A program made the translations under genes and the position numbers. The notes beneath the pieces were generated by a model that had not been told where the DNA came from, did no database searches, and saw only the letters and a list, made by a program, of their open reading frames with translations. 7,024 nucleotides of DNA from Actinomycetes bacterium (lineage in GTDB: Bacteria > Actinomycetota > Actinomycetes > Mycobacteriales > Micromonosporaceae), in assembly GCA_023437285.1 (NCBI GenBank), contig JAEZGP010000415.1:1-7024 (forward strand), read 5' to 3'. Shown here piece by piece: positions 1-4,501 of the stretch; position 1 is the stretch's first letter, and the number at the start of each line of letters is the position of its first letter.

Positions 1-1118
1 TATCCACCGGCGTCGACTCGTACTCGCTGCGCGCGCCCCTGGGGGTCTGTGCCGGCATCACGCCGTTCAACTTCCCCGTCATGGTGCCGATGTGGATGCA
101 CCCGATCGCCATCGCGTGCGGCAACGCTTTCGTCCTCAAGCCCAGCGAGCGCGACCCGTCCCCGTCGAACCTGGTCGCCCAGCTGTACGCCGAGGCCGGC
201 CTGCCGGACGGGGTCTTCAACGTCGTACACGGCGACCGGGCCGCGGTCGACGCGCTGCTCGACCACCCGGACGTCGCGGCGGTCTCGTTCGTCGGCTCCA
301 CCCCGGTCGCGCGACACATTCACCAGCGCGCCGCCGCCTCCGGCAAGCGGGTCCAGGCGCTCGGCGGCGCCAAGAACCACGCCGTCGTACTGCCCGACGC
401 CAACCTGGCCGAGGCCGCACGACAGATCACGTCGGCGGCGTACGGCTCGGCGGGCCAGCGGTGCATGGCGATCTCCGCGGTGGTCGCGGTCGGCTCGGCC
501 GGCGACGAACTGGTCGAGCTGCTGTCGCAGGAGGCCTCGGCGATCGTGGTGGGCCCCGGCGACCAGGCGACGTCGCAGATGGGTCCCGTGGTCACCAAGG
601 AGGCCCGCGACCGGATCGTCGGCGCCGTCGACGACGCGCAGCAGGCCGGCGCCGCCGTGGTCGTCGACGGACGGGGCCTGCGGGTGGACGGACACGACGA
701 CGGCTACTTCGTCGGCCCGTGCCTGCTGGACCAGGTGACGCCCGAGATGGACGCGTACCAACAGGAGATCTTCGGACCCGTACTGGTCGTGCTCCGGGCC
801 GACACCCTGGACGAGGCGATCGGCATCATCAACGCCAACTCCTACGGCAACGGCACCGCGCTGTTCACCTCCGGCGGCCCCGCCGCCCGCCGCTTCGTAC
901 GCGGCGTCACGGTCGGCATGATCGGCATCAACGTGCCGCTGCCGGTGCCCATGGCCTACCACTCCTTCGGCGGCTGGAAGGACTCGCTGTTCGGCGACAC
1001 GCACATCCACGGCACCGAGGGCGTGTCCTTCTACACCCGGGGCAAGGTGGTCACCACCCGGTGGCCCGAGCACACCGAGGCGTCCCGCCCGACCCTGCAC
1101 TTCCCCACCGCGTCCTGA
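1..1118 (+). CDS. mmsA: Methylmalonate-semialdehyde dehydrogenase (CoA-acylating), 5' end cut by window
   Basis: Oxidises methylmalonate semialdehyde to propionyl-CoA with NAD+ and CoA, in cytosolic valine (or myo-inositol) breakdown. The reading frame begins at base 3 and ends at the TGA at 1116-1118, giving 371 visible residues of a family usually near 500, so about 130 N-terminal residues lie off the left edge. Visible family motifs are GITPFNFPVMVPMW, the cofactor-loop LKPSERDPS, FVGSTPVA, and YGSAGQRCMA with the catalytic Cys at 462-464. The ALDH general-base segment reads QALGGAKNHAVV where hydrolytic ALDHs have ELGG; lack of that Glu is typical of the CoA-dependent MMSDH family. The C-terminal QEIFGPVL and GGWKDSLFGD are intact. 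It is convergent with the following minus-strand genes and is followed by a strong hairpin. IolA-type enzymes have the same fold, so the physiological pathway (valine or inositol) is inferred from the icmF neighbourhood. Confidence 0.96.
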   Translation, partial: STGVDSYSLRAPLGVCAGITPFNFPVMVPMWMHPIAIACGNAFVLKPSERDPSPSNLVAQLYAEAGLPDGVFNVVHGDRAAVDALLDHPDVAAVSFVGSTPVARHIHQRAAASGKRVQALGGAKNHAVVLPDANLAEAARQITSAAYGSAGQRCMAISAVVAVGSAGDELVELLSQEASAIVVGPGDQATSQMGPVVTKEARDRIVGAVDDAQQAGAAVVVDGRGLRVDGHDDGYFVGPCLLDQVTPEMDAYQQEIFGPVLVVLRADTLDEAIGIINANSYGNGTALFTSGGPAARRFVRGVTVGMIGINVPLPVPMAYHSFGGWKDSLFGDTHIHGTEGVSFYTRGKVVTTRWPEHTEASRPTLHFPTAS

Positions 1119-1129
1119 CCTCACCAGAG

Positions 1130-1164
1130 CAGCCGCCGGGGCCGGTATTCGGCTCCGGCGGCTG
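1130..1164. terminator. Bidirectional hairpin terminator between convergent genes
   Basis: A near-perfect inverted repeat starts 11 bases after the mmsA stop. The left arm 1130-1144 pairs with 1150-1164 through 15 positions, all Watson-Crick except one G-U pair (1140 with 1154), around a 5-base loop (GTATT). The stem is very GC-rich. No T-run follows, which is common for actinomycete terminators. Because the pseudogene on the minus strand ends at 1206, the same hairpin could also stop transcription arriving from the right. Confidence 0.75.
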
Positions 1165-1205
1165 ACGCCATCTGGGACTGGCCGCGGCGCCCTGACCTGC
1201 AGTGC

Positions 1206-1756
1206 CTACGTCGAGACGGCAGGTAGCCAGGTTCCGTTTGGCAAGTCGGCAGCGAGGGGCTGCTGAGTACGAGCGATCAGGACCAGGTCGACGAGATCCT
1301 TGTACCGGCTGGACACCGATACGGCACCATCACTGCGAGCGTGTGCCTCCAGCCATGCGGTTACCTTGTCCGCGATGTGATCGACGAGCGGATAGGCCTG
1401 GTAGCTCACCCGCAGCAGGCCGGGAATCTCGACCGGGACCAAAGGTGGTACGACCTCTGGTGGGTGGGTCATCGAGTGCCCGGCGACCAGATCCACCGAG
1501 AACAACGCGAACGGCCGTCCGCCCAGGCCGGCCACGACGGCGTACCGCCGACCTTTGTCACCGCCGAGCGTGTCGGCGGCTTGATCTCGAACATGAGCCC
1601 ACGTTCCGCCCGGAGTGCCTGCTCCGCCTCGTCGATATCGGTGGCGGATTGCCAGGACAAGTCGATGTCCTTGCTGTGCCGGGCTACATCCAAGCGCGCC
1701 AGCAGCGCGGCGCTGCGGGCGACCCGTACGGGAATGGCTCTGTCATGCGACATCAC
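1206..1756 (-). pseudogene. AbiEii-type nucleotidyltransferase toxin gene, decayed (deletion plus frameshift)
   Basis: This is the remnant of an AbiEii/AbiGii-family nucleotidyltransferase, the toxin of type IV AbiE systems. Two open stretches in different frames carry successive family parts. Reading from GTG 1756 or ATG 1753 gives ALLARLDVARHSKDIDLSWQ, with the DxD metal-binding pair of the fold, up to MFEI. The family then continues in the -1 frame as DTLGGDKGRRYAVVAG, FSVDLVAG, PPLVPVEIPGL, YPLVDHIADKV and RYKDLVDLV, ending at TAG 1206. A net loss of one base (or 1+3n) near 1583 explains the switch. The natural start is probably ATG 1746, which overlaps the antitoxin stop as ATGA. It encodes MTEPFPYGSPAA, then loses frame and stops at codon 21. 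The roughly 50 residues expected before ALLAR, including the glycine-rich nucleotide-binding segment, are missing. The total coding potential is about 180 residues against roughly 230-270 for relatives. I infer that no active toxin is made. Confidence 0.8.
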
Positions 1757-2381
1757 CCAACAACCGGTTTGCCAGCGCCGCGCCGTCGTCCGACTGATAC
1801 CTGCGGGCGATCGGCGCCAGAGAGGCGGCGATCTTGTCCACGGTCGTCAGTCCACGCCGTACCACCTCCACGGCGATGGTGGCCACTGCGCTCCCGTCCT
1901 CGTATCCTTCCAGCAGATCCGCCACGATCCGATGCGCCCGGGTCACCGGCAACCCACCCACCAGGTCCCGGTCCTCCGGCGGAACCTGACAAAGATGCAG
2001 CCGCACCTCCTTCCGCCGCGTCTGCGTTCGTACCGGAACGGCGAACTCGTGAACGTCGGCGATCAGGTCGCCAAGGCCGTACAACTCGGCTGCGGATCGA
2101 TGCGACACGACCGCCACACGGTCGGACTGCACCCGCTGCCACGCCGGCGTGAGCGGATCAAGTTGAAGCCACGCAGCCCGCAGATCAACATGACCCGCAT
2201 CCAGTCCCCCGGCGACGCGGTACACGCCGTGCGCCACGCGCACCAGCGCACCAGCCGCAACCAGACGAGCAAAGGTCGCCCGAGGCACCCCCACCGCGAG
2301 AGCCTGGGCACGGGTTACCAACCCCCACTGATCCTCGGCAACCTCGGTAGCCAGCCGGGCCAGTACTTCGACTGAAGACAT
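1743..2381 (-). CDS. AbiEi-type antitoxin / transcriptional regulator (type IV TA), intact
   Basis: Predicted cytosolic DNA-binding antitoxin of an AbiE-like type IV system; AbiEi proteins repress their own operon and counter the AbiEii toxin without direct complex formation. From ATG 2381 it has 212 residues. The N-terminal winged helix-turn-helix covers about residues 18-58, with GLVTRAQALAVGVPRATF followed by the wing segment VRVAHGVYR, the signature of the AbiEi antitoxin N-terminal domain. The C-terminal domain has VVSHRSAAELYGLGD and GLPVTRAHRIVADLLEG, also usual for the family. A TTG two codons upstream (2387) is an alternative start; neither has a clear Shine-Dalgarno. No stops or frame breaks are seen. 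The end overlaps the start of the decayed toxin gene, the normal antitoxin-toxin order. Its base composition looks less GC-biased by eye than the flanking metabolic genes, consistent with acquisition. It may now act as an orphan regulator. Confidence 0.85.
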   Translation of the reverse strand: MSSVEVLARLATEVAEDQWGLVTRAQALAVGVPRATFARLVAAGALVRVAHGVYRVAGGLDAGHVDLRAAWLQLDPLTPAWQRVQSDRVAVVSHRSAAELYGLGDLIADVHEFAVPVRTQTRRKEVRLHLCQVPPEDRDLVGGLPVTRAHRIVADLLEGYEDGSAVATIAVEVVRRGLTTVDKIAASLAPIARRYQSDDGAALANRLLGDVA

Positions 2382-2394
2382 CTGCAAAGTGAAT

Positions 2395-2424
2395 CAAATA
2401 GGTCGCTGATCGCAGCACTCGCAA
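2395..2424 (-). promoter_or_regulatory. Candidate promoter of the AbiE-like pair
   Basis: On the minus strand TTGCGA (2424-2419) is separated by 18 bases from TATTTG (2400-2395), a plausible sigma-70-type -35/-10 pair. Predicted initiation falls about 7 bases upstream of ATG 2381, giving a very short or nearly absent leader, which fits the lack of a Shine-Dalgarno. A small imperfect dyad (GCTG-CGAT-CAGC, 2416-2405) lies between the two boxes and could be an operator for the AbiEi protein. This last point is inference from position only. Confidence 0.35.
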
Positions 2425-2467
2425 CCCGACTGAAGTGGAATGCGCCGCTGCCCGCTCTGCTGATTCC

Positions 2468-3631
2468 TCAACCTTGGAGCAACTGCCTGGCCATCACGAC
2501 GCGCTGGATCTGGTTCGTGCCCTCGTAGATCTGGGTGATCTTCGCGTCGCGCATCATGCGTTCGAGGGGGAAGTCCTTGACGTAGCCGGCACCGCCGAGC
2601 AGTTGGACCGCGTCGGTGGTGATCCGCATCGCCACGTCGGAGGCGTAGCACTTGGCCGCGGCCCCGAAAAACGCCAGGTCAGGGTCGTTGCGTTCGGACT
2701 TCGCGGCCGCGGCGTACACCAACTGGCGGGCCGCCGCGAGGGTCATGGCCATGTCCGCGAGCATGAACTGGATGCCCTGGAACTCGGCGATGCTCCGGCC
2801 GAACTGTCGGCGCTCCTTGACATAGGCCAGGGCGTGGTCGAGGGCGCCCTGGGCGATGCCTACCGCCTGCGCGCCGATGGTGATCCTGGTGTGGTCGAGG
2901 GTGGCCAGGGCGATCCTGAGCCCGTCGCCGACGTCGCCGACCCGGCGGTCGTCGCCGAGGCGGACGTGGTCGAACAGCAGCTCACGGGTCGGGGAACCCT
3001 TGATGCCCAGCTTGCGTTCGGGCTCGCCCAGGGTGAAGCCCCCGTCCCCGTCCTCCACCACGAAGGCCGTGATGTTGCGGCCGCGCGGGCCGTCCGGGTC
3101 GGTCACCGCCATCACCGTGTAGTACCGCGACGCCCCGGCGTTGGTGATCCACGATTTCTGGCCGGTCAACACCCACTCGTCGCCGTCGGCCACGGCGCGG
3201 GTACGCATGCCGGCGGTGTCGGAGCCGGCCTCCCGCTCGGACAGGCCGTAGGAGAACAGCGCCTCCCCCGCGGCCACGGGTGTCAGGTAACGCTTCCTGA
3301 CCTCGTCGGAGCCGGCCAGGATCAGCGGCAGGGTACCCAGCTTGTTCACCGCGGGGATGAGCGAGGAGGACGCGCAGGCGCGCGCGACCTCCTCCACGAC
3401 GATGCAGGTGGCCAGGGCGTCCGCGCCGACTCCGCCGTACTGTTCGGCGATGTGCGGCGCGTGGAAATCCGCCGCGCGCAGCGCGTCGTACGCCTCGGCC
3501 GGGAACCGTGCCGCCTCGTCGACGTCCGCCGCGAACGGCGCGATCCGGTGATCGGCGACGGCGCGGACGGCCTCCCGCAGCTCTTCATAGTCGGCGGGAA
3601 GGTGGAACAGGTCGAAGGCCGCCGCGCTCAC
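2468..3631 (-). CDS. Acyl-CoA dehydrogenase, FadE25-like (short-chain type)
   Basis: A 387-residue FAD-dependent acyl-CoA dehydrogenase that introduces the alpha,beta double bond into acyl-CoA and passes electrons to ETF; it is cytosolic. The usual length is about 380-390. Both family signatures are present: GLSEREAGSDTAG (residues 129-141), and QLLGGAGYVKDFPLERMMRD (343-362) followed by IYEGTNQIQR, placing the catalytic base at Glu370. The stretch LDHTRITIGAQAVGIAQGAL (245-264) closely resembles mycobacterial FadE25 as I remember it. The start is GTG 3631, which overlaps the upstream dehydrogenase stop as GTGA. No Shine-Dalgarno precedes it, so translation is probably coupled. As the third gene of the icmF operon, its likely substrate is n-butyryl-CoA made by IcmF; isobutyryl-CoA or other short branched acyl-CoAs are possible. 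Substrate choice is inference from context. The reading frame stays open upstream to 4462, but that extension runs out of frame through the preceding gene. Confidence 0.95.
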   Translation of the reverse strand: MSAAAFDLFHLPADYEELREAVRAVADHRIAPFAADVDEAARFPAEAYDALRAADFHAPHIAEQYGGVGADALATCIVVEEVARACASSSLIPAVNKLGTLPLILAGSDEVRKRYLTPVAAGEALFSYGLSEREAGSDTAGMRTRAVADGDEWVLTGQKSWITNAGASRYYTVMAVTDPDGPRGRNITAFVVEDGDGGFTLGEPERKLGIKGSPTRELLFDHVRLGDDRRVGDVGDGLRIALATLDHTRITIGAQAVGIAQGALDHALAYVKERRQFGRSIAEFQGIQFMLADMAMTLAAARQLVYAAAAKSERNDPDLAFFGAAAKCYASDVAMRITTDAVQLLGGAGYVKDFPLERMMRDAKITQIYEGTNQIQRVVMARQLLQG

Positions 3632-4485
3632 CGCGCGGTCTGCCCGTACCGGTAGAAGCCCTGACCGCTCTTGCGGCCGAGCAGGCCGGCGTCGACCATC
3701 CGGGACAACAGCGGCGGCGGCGCGTTGAGCGGCTCCTTGAACTCCTCGTACAGCGAGTCGGCCACCGCCTTGACGGTGTCGAGGCCGATGAGATCGGCCA
3801 GGGCAAGGGGGCCCTGGGGGTGGGCGCAGCCGCGGACGAGGCTCTCGTCGATGTCCTCGGGCGTGGCGAACCCGGCCTCGACCATGCGGATCGCCGACAA
3901 CAGGAAGGGGATCAGCAACGCGTTGACGACGAACCCGGCCCGGTCCTTCGCGTTGACGACGTGCTTGCCCAGCGCGTCGCGGGCGAAGGCGCGCACCCGC
4001 TCGGCGACCTCCGGGTCGGTGAGCAGGCTCGGCACCAGCTCGACCAGCGACAGGACGGGCACCGGGTTGAAGAAGTGCAGCCCGACCACGTGGCTCGGGC
4101 GCGACGTGGCCACCGCGAGCTTGATGATCGGAATGGCGGAGGTGTTCGACGCGAGGATCGCGTCGGGGCTGGTCAGGATCTGGTCCAGCTTCCCGAACAG
4201 GGCCACCTTCGCGGCCTCGTCCTCGACGATCGCCTCCACGACGATGTCGCGGTCGGCGAGGGCCTCCAGATCGGTGGCGAACCGCAGCCGCCCTAATACG
4301 GCCGCCGCGTCCGGGATCTTCCCCTTGGCCTCGGCCCGCCGCAGCGACGCGGCCAGCCGCTCGCGGCCCGCCTCCATCGCCGGCTGGCTCGACTCGACCA
4401 CGACGACGTCCAGGTCCGCGCGGGCGGACACCTCGGCGATGCCGGCGCCCATGAGCCCGCACCCGACCACACCTATCTTCTTCAC
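3628..4485 (-). CDS. 3-hydroxybutyryl-CoA dehydrogenase
   Basis: A 285-residue NAD(P)-dependent L-3-hydroxyacyl-CoA dehydrogenase that oxidises (S)-3-hydroxybutyryl-CoA to acetoacetyl-CoA, or runs in reverse; cytosolic. The N-terminal Rossmann fold has IGVVGCGLMGAGIA with GxGxxG at residues 8-13. The catalytic pair His137 (GLHFFNPVPV) and Glu149 (LVEL) has the 12-residue spacing of the family. Ser116 (SNTSA) and Asn188 (GFVVN) match further substrate-contact positions. The C-terminal helical domain ends with GLLGRKSGQGFYRY. Family length is about 282-290. The start is GTG 4485, set by an AGGAG 5 bases upstream; another GTG at 4491 lies inside that AGGAG and is unlikely. It lies 16 bases after icmF and overlaps the acyl-CoA dehydrogenase start by 4 bases. 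Codon 64 (4296-4294) is TTA, the only such leucine codon I found in the intact genes here, suggesting dependence on the bldA-type tRNA. Confidence 0.95.
   Translation of the reverse strand: MKKIGVVGCGLMGAGIAEVSARADLDVVVVESSQPAMEAGRERLAASLRRAEAKGKIPDAAAVLGRLRFATDLEALADRDIVVEAIVEDEAAKVALFGKLDQILTSPDAILASNTSAIPIIKLAVATSRPSHVVGLHFFNPVPVLSLVELVPSLLTDPEVAERVRAFARDALGKHVVNAKDRAGFVVNALLIPFLLSAIRMVEAGFATPEDIDESLVRGCAHPQGPLALADLIGLDTVKAVADSLYEEFKEPLNAPPPLLSRMVDAGLLGRKSGQGFYRYGQTAR
4294..4296 (-). other. TTA leucine codon (possible bldA-dependent translation control)
   Basis: The in-frame codons read GTA TTA GGG for Val63-Leu64-Gly65 of the 3-hydroxybutyryl-CoA dehydrogenase. In Streptomyces and related actinomycetes TTA is rare and is read by the developmentally regulated bldA leucyl-tRNA. 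The codon is seen directly; a regulatory effect in this organism is inference. Confidence 0.6.
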
Positions 4486-4490
4486 GCTCA

Positions 4491-4495
4491 CTCCT
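4491..4495 (-). promoter_or_regulatory. Ribosome binding site deciding the 3-hydroxybutyryl-CoA dehydrogenase start
   Basis: AGGAG reads 4495-4491 on the minus strand, in the 16-base gap between the icmF stop (4502) and GTG 4485. The 5-base spacing is optimal for GTG 4485, giving MKKIGVVG. The upstream GTG 4491 overlaps the AGGAG itself and so cannot use it. Confidence 0.75.
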
Positions 4496-4501
4496 GACTG
4501 A

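Noticed and set aside
1202..2375. Plus-strand open frames across the AbiE-like region (1202-2152 and 1341-2375).
   Set aside because: Low-complexity Arg/Pro-rich or unrecognisable translations; the minus strand carries recognisable AbiEi and AbiEii sequence over the same span.
2388..2467. Terminator between the acyl-CoA dehydrogenase and the antitoxin gene.
   Set aside because: Only a 5-base pairing (GGAAT with ATTCC, 21-base gap) and a 4-base dyad are visible; read-through from the operon into the AbiEi gene cannot be excluded.
2435..3655. Long plus-strand open frame of 406 codons opposite the acyl-CoA dehydrogenase.
   Set aside because: It is a shadow of high third-position GC in the minus-strand gene, with His/Gly/Arg/Val-biased composition and no recognisable domain.
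3632..4462. Open upstream extension of the acyl-CoA dehydrogenase frame, giving a 664-residue fusion-like protein.
   Set aside because: The extension is Arg/Gly/Pro-rich and out of frame with the clear 3-hydroxybutyryl-CoA dehydrogenase gene on the same strand; GTG 3631 gives a standard-length enzyme.
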